Position numbers and translations under genes: made by a program
Source of the DNA: Actinomycetota bacterium
Lineage (GTDB): Bacteria > Actinomycetota > Thermoleophilia > Solirubrobacterales > Solirubrobacteraceae
DNA length: 64,000 bases
Reading direction: 5' to 3'
Assembly: GCA_005884115.1 (NCBI GenBank)
Contig: VAXW01000003.1
Location: forward strand, 1-64,000
Notes under the pieces: generated by a model
The model's input: only the letters and a program-made list of their open reading frames with translations
What the model was told of the DNA's origin: nothing
Databases searched by the model: none
Part shown: positions 44,747-52,902 of the stretch, one piece after another
How positions within the stretch are numbered: the stretch's first letter is position 1
Layout: the number at the start of each line of letters is the position of its first letter

Positions 44747-46051
44747 ATGGCGACCGCCACATCCTCCGTCGCGGACATCTGCCGCGCCGCCAAGCGAGCC
44801 GCGGCCACGCTCGCGCGGACGCAGACCGAGACCAAGGATGCCGCGCTGCTCGCGATCGCGCAGGCGCTCCAGTCGCGCTCGGAGCAAATCCTGCTCGCCA
44901 ACGAGGCGGACATGACCGCGGGCGAGCAGGACGGCATGGACGCGGCGCTGCTCGATCGCCTGCGCTTGGACGAGGCGCGGATCAGCGCGATCGCCGGCGC
45001 GGTGCGCCAGATCGCCGCTCTCCCGGACCCCGTCGGCGAGGTGGTCGAGGGAAAGCGGCTGCCAAACGGGCTGGACGTACGCAAGGTGAGGGTCCCGCTC
45101 GGCGTTGTCGCTGTCGTGTACGAGGCGCGCCCGAACGTGACCATCGACGCCGCCGCTCTGTGCCTGAAGGCGGGCAACGCGATCGTGCTTCGAGGATCCT
45201 CCGCGGCGCAGCACTCGAACGCCGCACTTGCCCAGCTCGCCGCCGAGGCGGTCGTCGCGAGCGGGCTGCCGGAAGGCGCCGTGAGCCTGCTGCGGGGTGG
45301 CGATCGCGCCGAGCTCGGCGAGCTGGCGACGCAGCGCGAGAGCGTCGATCTGATCATCCCGCGGGGCGGAGAGTCCTTGAAGGAGGCTCTGCAGCTGCTG
45401 GCCACAGTTCCCGTCATCTACGCCGCCTCGGGCAACTGCCATGTCTATGTCGATGCCGCCGCCGACCTCGAGCAGGCCGAGGCGATCGCCATAAACGCAA
45501 AGGTCCAGCGGCCGGGCGTGTGCAACGCGGCCGAGACGCTGCTCGTGCACCGCGACGTCGCGGCGGAGTTCATCCCCCGCTTGCTGCCCGGGCTAGCCGC
45601 GTGCGGCGTGCTGGTGCGCGGGGACGCGCGCACGCTCTCGCTGGCGAGCGGAGGGGAGGGGGGCCGCGACGCGCTCGCGCCCGCCGGCGAGCTGCTGCTC
45701 GAGAGCGCGCAGCAGAGCGACTGGGCCACCGAGTACCTGGATCTCGTCCTCGCGGTTCGCGTCGTCGATTCGCTGGCGGAGGCGATCGAGCACATCGGAC
45801 GCTACGGAAGCGGTCACTCCGAGGCGATCGTGACGCGCGATCGTGATGCTGCCCGTGCGTTCCAGCTCGGCGTGGACGCGGCCTGCGTGTACGTCAACGC
45901 CTCCACGCGCTTCACCGACGGCGGCGAGTTCGGGATGGGGGCCGAGATCGGCAACTCCACGCAGAAGCTCCACGCGCGCGGACCGATCGGGCTGCGCGAG
46001 CTCTGCACCACGAAGTACCTGGTCGAGGGCGACGGGCAGATCCGCGGATGA
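44747..46051 (+). CDS. proA: glutamate-5-semialdehyde dehydrogenase
   Basis: A 434-residue NADPH-dependent reductase of the aldehyde dehydrogenase fold. VPLGVVAVVYEARPNVT, AGNAIVLRGSSAAQHSN and KVQRPGVCNAAETLLVH are conserved; the Cys of GVCNAAE is the catalytic nucleophile. It reduces glutamyl phosphate from ProB to the semialdehyde. A -10-like TAACCT lies eight bases before the ATG, so proA may have its own leaderless promoter besides read-through. Confidence 0.96.
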   Translation: MATATSSVADICRAAKRAAATLARTQTETKDAALLAIAQALQSRSEQILLANEADMTAGEQDGMDAALLDRLRLDEARISAIAGAVRQIAALPDPVGEVVEGKRLPNGLDVRKVRVPLGVVAVVYEARPNVTIDAAALCLKAGNAIVLRGSSAAQHSNAALAQLAAEAVVASGLPEGAVSLLRGGDRAELGELATQRESVDLIIPRGGESLKEALQLLATVPVIYAASGNCHVYVDAAADLEQAEAIAINAKVQRPGVCNAAETLLVHRDVAAEFIPRLLPGLAACGVLVRGDARTLSLASGGEGGRDALAPAGELLLESAQQSDWATEYLDLVLAVRVVDSLAEAIEHIGRYGSGHSEAIVTRDRDAARAFQLGVDAACVYVNASTRFTDGGEFGMGAEIGNSTQKLHARGPIGLRELCTTKYLVEGDGQIRG

Positions 46052-46058
46052 GGAGCAC

Positions 46059-46673
46059 GTGGCGCGGGTCGGGATCCTCGGAGGCACGTTCAACCCGCCC
46101 CATCTCGGTCACCTCGCGCTCGCGCGCCACGCGCGCGCCGAGCTGGGGCTGGCGCGCGTACTGCTGATGCCTACCCACACGCCGCCGCACAAGCTGCCCA
46201 GCGCAGATCCAGGCTGCGCGCACCGGCTGCAGATGTGCCGGCTGCTGGCGCAGGGCTGTGAGGGTGTCGCGGCGTGCGGGCTGGAGATCGAGCGCGGCGG
46301 TGTCTCCTACACGGTTGACACCTTGCGCCAAGTCTCCGCGGGGCACCCGGGCGTTCATCTCCTCTACATAGTGGGAGCTGACAGCGCGCGCACGATGCCC
46401 CGGTGGCGCGAGCCGAAGGCGCTGTTCGAGCTCGCCGATCTCGCCGTCGGGGAGCGCTCGGGCGCGCAACGCCAGGAGGTGCTCGATGCCCTGGCTCCGG
46501 TCAGGGGCAGCGCGTCGATCTCGTTCCTGAAAGCCCCGTTGCTGGAGATCTCCTCCTCGCGCGCGCGGCAGGCGGCGGCCGAAGGCGGCCCGCTCGAGGA
46601 TCTCGTCGGGTCGCGGGTCGCTGATTACATCGTGGAGCACCATCTCTACGGCGCGAGGTCGCCGGGGGGCTGA
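46059..46673 (+). CDS. nadD: nicotinate-nucleotide adenylyltransferase
   Basis: A 204-residue nucleotidyltransferase. GILGGTFNPPHLGHLALAR holds the HxGH motif, and EISSSRARQ is the C-terminal ISSxxxR-type motif. It makes nicotinate adenine dinucleotide in NAD synthesis. The GTG at 46059 follows AGGAG closely, starting seven bases after the proA stop. The stop overlaps the rsfS start by one base. Confidence 0.94.
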   Translation: MARVGILGGTFNPPHLGHLALARHARAELGLARVLLMPTHTPPHKLPSADPGCAHRLQMCRLLAQGCEGVAACGLEIERGGVSYTVDTLRQVSAGHPGVHLLYIVGADSARTMPRWREPKALFELADLAVGERSGAQRQEVLDALAPVRGSASISFLKAPLLEISSSRARQAAAEGGPLEDLVGSRVADYIVEHHLYGARSPGG

Positions 46674-47095
46674 TGCGCTCGAGCGAGCTGGTCGATGAGA
46701 TCGCTCGCCACGCGGCCGACAAGAAGGCCGCTGGACTGATCCTGCTCGACCTGCGCGAGATCGTCGGCTACACGGACTACTTCATGATCTGCTCGGGCAG
46801 CACGGGACGCCAGACGAAGGCCATCCACGACGGCATCCTCGAGGGCATGAAGCGCGACCACGACCTGCTGCCGCGGCGCGTCGAGGGCGCGAACGGCGCC
46901 GAGTGGATCCTCATGGACTATCTCGACGTGGTAGCACACATCTTCACGCCGCAGGCGCGCGACTACTACAGGCTAGAGGAGCTCTGGGGAGAGGCGCCCG
47001 TGCGAGCCGCCGGCGACAGCGCCGCGCGCCAGGGCGCCGTCGCCGCCTGTGCCCCTCAGGGTGCCGAACGTGGCGTCGCGGGCGAGCGCGCGTGA
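46673..47095 (+). CDS. rsfS: ribosomal silencing factor RsfS
   Basis: A 140-residue protein. ADKKAAGLILLDLREIVGYT then DYFMICSGSTGRQTKAI is the RsfS family core, ending AHIFTPQARDYYRLEELWGEA. It binds L14 and blocks subunit joining in starvation. The last about 30 residues are an Ala-rich extension. It is coupled to nadD (TGATG) and to the LtrA-family gene (GTGA). Confidence 0.94.
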   Translation: MRSSELVDEIARHAADKKAAGLILLDLREIVGYTDYFMICSGSTGRQTKAIHDGILEGMKRDHDLLPRRVEGANGAEWILMDYLDVVAHIFTPQARDYYRLEELWGEAPVRAAGDSAARQGAVAACAPQGAERGVAGERA

Positions 47096-48273
47096 GCACG
47101 ATCCTCTCGGGCCGCTCCGCGCGCGTGAGCGCGGTGATGCGAGAGGGCGAGCAGGTCACGCCGCTGGAGCTGTTCTTCGACCTCGTCTTCGTGCTTGCGC
47201 TCACGCAGTGCACGACGCTGGTCACCCACTCGCCCACATGGGAAGGGATGCTCAAGGGACTGCTCGCGCTGGGCGTGCTGTGGTGGTCATGGGTCGGCTA
47301 CGCGTGGCTCACGAGCGTCGTGGATCCGGAGGAGGGGACCGTACGCCTGGCCATGTTCGCGGCGATGGCCGCGTTCCTGGTCGCCGCTCTGGCCGTCCCG
47401 GGCGCATTCTCGTCGGAGGCGCTGCTGTTCGCGTGCGCATACGCGTCGGTGCGCGCCGCTCACATTCTGCTGTTCATGCTCGCCAGTCGCGAGGATGAGG
47501 CGCTGCGGCGCTCCGTGCTGGGGCTCGCGCTCAGCACAGCCATCGGGTCTGGACTGCTGTTCGCGGCGGCGGCGGCCTCCGAGCCGCTGCGGCTCGTGCT
47601 GTGGGGCGTGGCGCTGCTGCTCGATATGGGCGGGCCGTACCTGTTCGGCGCCGAGGGCTGGAAGCTCATGCCGGCGCACTTCGCCGAGCGCCACGGGCTG
47701 ATCGTGATCATCGCGCTGGGAGAGTCGATCGTCGCGATCGGCGTCGGCAGCCGCTCCGGGATCGGGGCCGGCGTGGTGAGCGGTGCGGTGCTCGGCGTGG
47801 TCGTGACCGCAGCGCTGTGGTGGGTCTACTTCGACGTCACCGCGATCGTGGCGGGTCGGCGCCTGGCGCGGGCGCAGGAGGGCCGCGAGCGCAACGAGAT
47901 CGCGCGCGACTCCTACTCCTACCTACATTTCCCCATGGTCGCCGGCATCGCGATGCTCGCGGTGGGTCTGAAGCGGACCCTGATCGACGTGGGGGCGCCC
48001 TTGAAAACCGTGCCCGCTGCCGCGCTGCTTGGCGGCGCGGCGCTGTACCTGCTGGCGCAGGTTGCCTTTCGCCTCCGCAACGTCCACTCCCTGAGCCTGC
48101 GCCGGCTTGTGTGCGCCGGCGTGCTGCTCGCCCTGGTGCCCGCCGGCGCCGCGCTTCCTGCGCTGCTCACGCTCGCGCTGCTCGCTGCCCTGCTCGTGGG
48201 GTTGATCGCCTACGAGGCGATTCGCTACGCCGAGGCGCGCGAGCGCGTGCGCCACCAGCCGCAGCCGCAGTAG
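47092..48273 (+). CDS. LtrA-family membrane protein
   Basis: A 393-residue protein with about ten membrane helices. VTPLELFFDLVFVLALTQ and HGLIVIIALGESIVAIG are the signatures of the LtrA (low temperature requirement A) family. The biochemical role of this family is unknown; the name comes from a cold-sensitive Listeria mutant. The GTG at 47092 overlaps the rsfS stop, so it is translationally coupled to a ribosome-silencing gene. Confidence 0.88.
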   Translation: MSTILSGRSARVSAVMREGEQVTPLELFFDLVFVLALTQCTTLVTHSPTWEGMLKGLLALGVLWWSWVGYAWLTSVVDPEEGTVRLAMFAAMAAFLVAALAVPGAFSSEALLFACAYASVRAAHILLFMLASREDEALRRSVLGLALSTAIGSGLLFAAAAASEPLRLVLWGVALLLDMGGPYLFGAEGWKLMPAHFAERHGLIVIIALGESIVAIGVGSRSGIGAGVVSGAVLGVVVTAALWWVYFDVTAIVAGRRLARAQEGRERNEIARDSYSYLHFPMVAGIAMLAVGLKRTLIDVGAPLKTVPAAALLGGAALYLLAQVAFRLRNVHSLSLRRLVCAGVLLALVPAGAALPALLTLALLAALLVGLIAYEAIRYAEARERVRHQPQPQ

Positions 48274-48306
48274 GGCGCAGTAGCGTGGCGTAGCGCAGCG
48301 AAGCGA

Positions 48307-48933
48307 CTAGGAACGGATCGGCTGCGGCTGGGGGTCCCGCCACATCGGCCACATCAGAGGCCCGCGCGGCAGTCGCAGCTCACCCAGCACGCGAAAGCCG
48401 TGGCGCGCGTAGAAGTCGATGTTCCGCTCCTTGGAGGACTCCAGGAACGCCCCCACGCCGTCGCTGTCGCAGCGCTCGAGCACCGGCTGCAGCACCGCCG
48501 AGCCCAGCCCCTGGCCCTGGGCGTCGGGATCGGTGCCGAGCACCGCCAGGTACCAATGCGGCGGGCGGTCTCTCGGGTGCTGCCTCTCGATCCCGAGCAC
48601 GCCGGAGACGACCAGCGGCAGGCGGGGAAAGAGGCGGGGATACAGCAGGCAGCGCGCCAGCTCCGCGTCCTGACGGGCGCTCGTCCTCCAGCGCTCCGGC
48701 GGCGCCCACAGCGCGGCGCAACGCAGCTGCTCGTCGGTCCACACCTCTTCGTGGTCGAGCAGATGGCGCATGCGCGTCGCGTGGAAGCGCTCGAGCACCC
48801 TCGCGCGCAGGCGATCCGATGCGCAGGCCCAGCGCGCGACGGGGTCGTCGAGAAACGCTCGCGCGAGCACCTGCGCGAGCGCCGGCACCTGCGAGGGCTC
48901 GGCTCGTCTCAGCTTCGGCGCAGGGCGCTCCAC
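48307..48933 (-). CDS. GNAT family N-acetyltransferase
   Basis: A 208-residue enzyme with GTG start. The acetyl-CoA loop reads YLAVLGTDPDAQGQGLGSAV, and NIDFYARHGFRVLGE is the usual C-terminal motif. The N-terminal half (ARAFLDDPVARWACASD) matches the subgroup found with secondary metabolism genes. It lies four bases after the P450 gene, co-directional, so the two probably form a short operon. The acceptor is unknown. Confidence 0.9.
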   Translation of the reverse strand: MERPAPKLRRAEPSQVPALAQVLARAFLDDPVARWACASDRLRARVLERFHATRMRHLLDHEEVWTDEQLRCAALWAPPERWRTSARQDAELARCLLYPRLFPRLPLVVSGVLGIERQHPRDRPPHWYLAVLGTDPDAQGQGLGSAVLQPVLERCDSDGVGAFLESSKERNIDFYARHGFRVLGELRLPRGPLMWPMWRDPQPQPIRS

Positions 48934-48937
48934 GGCG

Positions 48938-50290
48938 TCAGGCCGCGGTCGCCTGCCCGACGGCCGAGCGCGCGGAGCGTCGCGTGAGGTCTGCTCGCTC
49001 GCGCATCACGACGCGGCCCGCCCGCGAGGGGCTGATCGCGATCCCGCGCCTGCGCGCGGTCTCGGCCGGGCCGTCGGCGGGCTCGAGCTCGAAGCGCTCG
49101 AGCAGGGCGCGCAGCACGAGCTTCATCTCCAGCTGGGCGAAGCTCGCCCCGATGCAGCGCCGGCGACCTCCCCCGAAGGGGATCCACGTGTACGTGCCGG
49201 GCGCCTGCTCGAGGAAGCGCTCGGGGCGGAAGGCGTAGGGGTCGGGATAGACGAGCGGGTCGTGGTGCACCAGGTAGGCCGAGGCGAACAGCACCACGCC
49301 GGGCTCGTAGCTGACGGGCCCGATCTGCACTTCTTGCTTGACGAGCCTGGGCTCGGCGCTCGGTAGCACGGGCTTGCGCCGCATGATCTCCTGGATCGTG
49401 GCTGTCAGGTACGCCTCCTCGTCGTCGTCGAGCTCGTCGTGCAGGCGCGCCTGGACGCGCCGCTCGTGCGCGAGGGTCGTGAGCGCCCATGCCAGTTGCG
49501 AGGCAGTCGTCTCGTGCCCGGCCACGAGCGCGGTCATCAGCTCGTCGCGCAGCTCCGCCGGGCTCATCTCAGACCCGTCCTCATGCCGCGCCGCGAGCAG
49601 CAGGCTGAGCACGTCCTCGCCGTGCGAGCCCTCTGTGCGACGCTCCTCGATCAGCGCGAATATCAACTCGTCGGCGCGCGCGCGAGCCGCTTCGAAGGAG
49701 ACCATCGGTCGGCGGCCGGCGAGTAGCTGTGGCGCGAACGGCAGCAGTGAGAGCGGGCTGTCCCCGAAGGCCAGGATTTCCCTCAACAGCTCGCGCAGCG
49801 ACTCGAGCTGCGCCCCTCGCTCGAGCCCGAACACCGCGCGCAGGATGATCTCGAGAGTCAGCCGCTGCAGCCGCGGATGCGACTCGAACGCCTCGCCTTG
49901 CGGCCAGCCGGACACCTCCTCGTCGGCGAGGTCTGCCATCAGCGATGCCAGGCGCTGCATGCTCTCGCCGTGAAAGGCCGGCAGCAGGAGCTTTCGCTGT
50001 CGCAGGTGCGGTGCCTCGTCGAGCAGGATCACCGAGTTGGCGCCGACTACCGGCTCGAGGATCCGCGCTCCCTCGCCGGGGTGCAGGACGTCGGGCGGCG
50101 CCTGGAAGAGCTGCTTCAGCTCGTCGGGATCGGAGAGCACGACGAACGGGCTCTGGCCGATGAGGCGGATGGTGAAGCGCCTGCCGTAGCGCGCGCGGCA
50201 GCGCTCGAGGTAGGCCGTCGGACGGCTCCACCAGCCGATCGTCTGCAGCAGGGCCGGCGCGCGCGGCCCGCGCGGCAGTTCACTTCTCAT
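48938..50290 (-). CDS. cytochrome P450
   Basis: A 450-residue monooxygenase. The I-helix motif AGHETTASQ, the ExxR in QEIMRRKP, and FGGGRRRCIGASFAQLEMK with the heme Cys are all intact. The start at 50290 is fixed by AAGGAG seven bases upstream; the open frame beyond it runs into a tRNA gene and cannot be coding. No ferredoxin or reductase gene is adjacent. The fold class resembles bacterial fatty acid/terpene hydroxylases, but the substrate cannot be assigned. Confidence 0.95.
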   Translation of the reverse strand: MRSELPRGPRAPALLQTIGWWSRPTAYLERCRARYGRRFTIRLIGQSPFVVLSDPDELKQLFQAPPDVLHPGEGARILEPVVGANSVILLDEAPHLRQRKLLLPAFHGESMQRLASLMADLADEEVSGWPQGEAFESHPRLQRLTLEIILRAVFGLERGAQLESLRELLREILAFGDSPLSLLPFAPQLLAGRRPMVSFEAARARADELIFALIEERRTEGSHGEDVLSLLLAARHEDGSEMSPAELRDELMTALVAGHETTASQLAWALTTLAHERRVQARLHDELDDDEEAYLTATIQEIMRRKPVLPSAEPRLVKQEVQIGPVSYEPGVVLFASAYLVHHDPLVYPDPYAFRPERFLEQAPGTYTWIPFGGGRRRCIGASFAQLEMKLVLRALLERFELEPADGPAETARRRGIAISPSRAGRVVMRERADLTRRSARSAVGQATAA

Positions 50291-50320
50291 GACAGCTCCT
50301 TGCAGTGCGCCGGGTGAGGA

Positions 50321-50393
50321 TGGAGCTAGTCGGGCTCGAACCGACGACCTCCGCCATGCCATGGCGGCGCTCTCCCAGCTGAGCTATAGCCCC
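50321..50393 (-). tRNA. tRNA-Ala (anticodon GGC)
   Basis: The minus strand folds into a complete cloverleaf of 73 bases. The acceptor arm GGGGCTA pairs with TAGCTCC including G3-U70, the alanine identity pair. The D arm is GCTC/GAGC. The anticodon stem is CCGCC/GGCGG with loop ATGGCAT, anticodon GGC, reading GCC codons. The T arm is GTCGG TTCGAGC CCGAC. CCA is not encoded. It fits heavy use of GCC Ala codons in this genome. Confidence 0.97.
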
Positions 50394-50471
50394 GGGGCGC
50401 TCCATCGTAGCGCCCGCGCAGAACTGCGCGCGATGACCAGCGCTATGCGCGGCCGGGCTGGCTGGCCGGAC

Positions 50472-51632
50472 TCAGGCCGGGCGCGGGGAGACGGGTGCCC
50501 GACGGCCGGCTTCTCGGCGCGCGAGCTCGAGCTCGGTCTGCACGGCTGGGCGCTGGTTGTCGATCTGCAGGCGCCGTTCGAGAATCGGGACGGCCGTGCC
50601 CGGCTGGCGGTCGAGCCGCAGTGCCCTGCCGAGGTCGTAGAGCGCGTATGCGTAGGTGAGACACGTTTCGCTGGACGGTTCCAGGCAGCTTTCGAGCCTC
50701 TCGCCCGTGGCGGCGATCGCCTGCTTGAGGACCGAGATCGCGCCAGCGAACTGGCCTTCTTGCAGCAGCGCGTGCCCGCGGGCCTCCAGCTGGGCGGCGA
50801 GCACTGGGGAGACGGGCGTCGACGGGGGCGCAGGCACGCGCCGCTGCGGGGGTGCAGCGGGCGAGGACGCGCTTGGCGCGGCTTTTCCCGCTCTCGAACT
50901 CGGCTGATGGGCGGAAGGGGAACGGTGAGGTCGCGTACCGGCTCCGCCGCCGGCGACGAGCGCGGCGACGAGCGCGGCAGCCGTTATCAGCGCCGCCGGG
51001 GCGAGCCAGCGCCGCAACGCTTGACCGCTTCCGCGCATTGGCGCGCGCGGCGCGCGCGGCGGGCGCGGCAGTCTCGGGCGAGGGTGGGGCCCTGGCGGTG
51101 AGCCCGGCACTGGGCGAAGCAAACTCAGCGCTCGCTCCGGGGCGCGGCGTGCTCGCGCGCCGGCGGTGCCGCAGGCCTTCGCGAGTGACCGTGCTGCGTG
51201 GCTTGCGGCGCGCGAGGAGACCTCCGCACCGGCGGCGAGCCAGGCGAGCGCGCGGAGCGCCCGTCGGCGGAACGCTTCGGCGCTTGCGAGCAAGGCGGTG
51301 CTGCGGAGCGAGCTCCGCACCTCTCCCAGCACAAGCGTTGGGTCGGTTTCTGAACCGGTGCTCGTTTCGAGCTCGGCCTCGACGCGGTCGTAACGCGGAT
51401 CGAGCCTCACGCCCAGCAGCCGGCGAGCGGAGAGGGAGCCCTCGTATGCGCGCTCAAGCGGCAGCCCGGCGAGCTCGAGCTCGGACACGACGCTGGCCGG
51501 ATATTCGATGCCTGCGTCCCGCAGCTGTTGATAGCTGACGGGCTTGCCGCCGGAGCGGCGCAGAACTCTCAGCAGCCGTGCCTGCTGCTCGTCGAGCTCC
51601 AAGTCGCTGACTTGCTCAACCGGGAGGATCAT
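50472..51632 (-). CDS. membrane-anchored protein with winged-helix-like head and TPR-like tail
   Basis: A 386-residue protein. The N-terminal 60 residues (LRVLRRSGGKPVSYQQLRDAG) look like a winged helix. A charged Arg/Ala-rich region follows. One membrane helix (WLAPAALITAAALVAALVAGG) comes near residue 220, then a Pro/Ser-rich linker, then two or three TPR-like repeats (LAAQLEARGHALLQEGQFAGAISVL). The layout would place the head in the cytosol and the tail outside. It resembles one-component membrane regulators, but target and function are unknown. Confidence 0.7.
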   Translation of the reverse strand: MILPVEQVSDLELDEQQARLLRVLRRSGGKPVSYQQLRDAGIEYPASVVSELELAGLPLERAYEGSLSARRLLGVRLDPRYDRVEAELETSTGSETDPTLVLGEVRSSLRSTALLASAEAFRRRALRALAWLAAGAEVSSRAASHAARSLAKACGTAGARARRAPERALSLLRPVPGSPPGPHPRPRLPRPPRAPRAPMRGSGQALRRWLAPAALITAAALVAALVAGGGAGTRPHRSPSAHQPSSRAGKAAPSASSPAAPPQRRVPAPPSTPVSPVLAAQLEARGHALLQEGQFAGAISVLKQAIAATGERLESCLEPSSETCLTYAYALYDLGRALRLDRQPGTAVPILERRLQIDNQRPAVQTELELARREAGRRAPVSPRPA

Positions 51633-51649
51633 CCGCGCTTCGCATCCAG

Positions 51650-51841
51650 TTATCGCGCATACAGGGCGCTGACGCGCCGCTCGACCTCATGCGCATGGGC
51701 GACCGCAGAGTAAACCCGCTCATACAGGCCGCTCGCCCCCCTCGGATCGTGCAGGGAACGCGTGTCGACGTCCTCGTCGAGCATGATCGGGCGATCTCCG
51801 AACTCTTCGTCGCAGTCGGCCAGGACAAGGATGCGGGGCAT
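51650..51841 (-). CDS. 63-residue conserved small protein
   Basis: AGGAGG lies about nine bases before the ATG, strong support for translation. The product (MPRILVLADCDEEFGDRPIM and onward) has a short beta strand, an acidic patch and a helical end (GLYERVYSAVAHAHEVERRV). It precedes the membrane/TPR gene by 17 bases, so the two probably form an operon. No named family. Confidence 0.65.
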   Translation of the reverse strand: MPRILVLADCDEEFGDRPIMLDEDVDTRSLHDPRGASGLYERVYSAVAHAHEVERRVSALYAR

Positions 51842-51969
51842 GCTGCCGTCCTCCTTCTGCAGCTTTGGCTGAGGCGTGAACCCCTAGATAGCCGCCCCGA
51901 GCAGGCTCAAAACCTAAGAATTGCTCGCGGCACGGGCCCGTGCGCGCTCCCGCAGCGCAAACGCCTCGC

Positions 51970-52806
51970 TCAGCCGCGCGGGATGAACTCCGGCACATCG
52001 AAATCGTCGCCGGGCTCGGTGCGGGGGCGCTCGCTCTCGCCGGGAGCGGCCTGGTCGAGGCGCGCCGTCATGCCGCCGTGCGCCAGGCGGACGTCGCGAA
52101 GCAGGCGCTCGGCGTTGTTGCGCAGCGACGATGACAGCTCGCGCAGGTTGCGCGAGAGCTCGGTTCCCTCGCGCAGCACCTCGCGCGCGGCCGCATGCGC
52201 AGCGCCCACGATCTCGCGCGCGTCCTGGCGAGCCTTCGTACGGACCTGGAGGGCCTGCTCGCGCGCCTCCTCGAGCAGGCGCTCGAGGTCCTCGCTGCCG
52301 GTCAGCAGGGCACTCTCGGCCTGCTCGCGCGCCTCGGCGAGCTGAGCCTCGGACCGCTGGCGGCTGTCGGCGAGCAGCTTCGTGCTCTCAGCGCCGGCTG
52401 CCTCGCGGATGGCCTGCGCCTGATCGTGCGCGTCGGCGAGCGCGTGCTGGGCTTCGGAGTGGCCGGCGGCTCGCAGCTGTGCGGCCTCCTCCTGCACGGT
52501 GGCGAGCGTCTGCTCGGCCTGCTGGCGCGCCTCCGCGCGCGCGCGCTCGGCCTCGGCGTGAATGCCGGCGACCGCCGACAGGGCGTCGTTGCGCGCCGCC
52601 TCGGCCTGTGCGCGCGCGGAGCGCAGGATCTCCTCTGCCTCCGCCTCGGCCGCGCCGACGCGGTTCTCGGCCGCGCGCTCGCCCTCGGCGATGCGCTCGC
52701 GAGCGCGTGCCTCGGCCTGCTCGCGCAGGCCGGCTGCCGCTTGCTCGGCCGACGCGATGATCGCCGCCACCCGCGCGGAGATGAGATCGGGCTGCTCGCG
52801 CTCCAT
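51970..52806 (-). CDS. long coiled-coil protein with FtsZ-like C-terminal peptide
   Basis: A 278-residue protein, almost entirely heptad-patterned Ala/Glu/Arg coiled coil (about 15-245), like DivIVA-type or F0-b-type scaffolds. There is no membrane helix. The striking feature is the end: EPGDDFDVPEFIPRG. It resembles the conserved C-terminal peptide of FtsZ (for example DxDxPxFxRR), the docking site for FtsA, SepF and other division proteins. This suggests a cytoskeletal or division role by peptide mimicry, which is inference. Upstream begins a divergent regulator gene; downstream is a 128-base gap without a gene. Confidence 0.75.
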   Translation of the reverse strand: MEREQPDLISARVAAIIASAEQAAAGLREQAEARARERIAEGERAAENRVGAAEAEAEEILRSARAQAEAARNDALSAVAGIHAEAERARAEARQQAEQTLATVQEEAAQLRAAGHSEAQHALADAHDQAQAIREAAGAESTKLLADSRQRSEAQLAEAREQAESALLTGSEDLERLLEEAREQALQVRTKARQDAREIVGAAHAAAREVLREGTELSRNLRELSSSLRNNAERLLRDVRLAHGGMTARLDQAAPGESERPRTEPGDDFDVPEFIPRG

Positions 52807-52867
52807 GAGCCCATGTTAGACCTCCCCCGGCGCACCGCGTATGGCAGAAAGCGTGGGATATCTGTCC

Positions 52868-52896
52868 TTGCAGACAAGCGCTGAAGCGGTCATTAT
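52868..52896 (+). promoter_or_regulatory. promoter of the GlxA-like regulator, leaderless
   Basis: TTGCAG (52868-52873), a 17-base spacer and CATTAT (52891-52896) form a near-consensus promoter. The -10 box ends six bases before the ATG at 52903, so transcription should begin at or next to the start codon. A short repeat (CTTG, four bases, CAAG) overlaps the -35 and might bind the regulator itself. Confidence 0.6.
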
Positions 52897-52902
52897 CGAG
52901 GC

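Noticed and set aside
50291..50362. N-terminal extension of the P450
   Set aside because: It runs into the tRNA-Ala gene, and a clear ribosome binding site precedes the internal ATG.
51930..51943. Palindrome GCACGGGCCCGTGC as terminator
   Set aside because: It has no loop and no T-run, and such short GC palindromes are common here.
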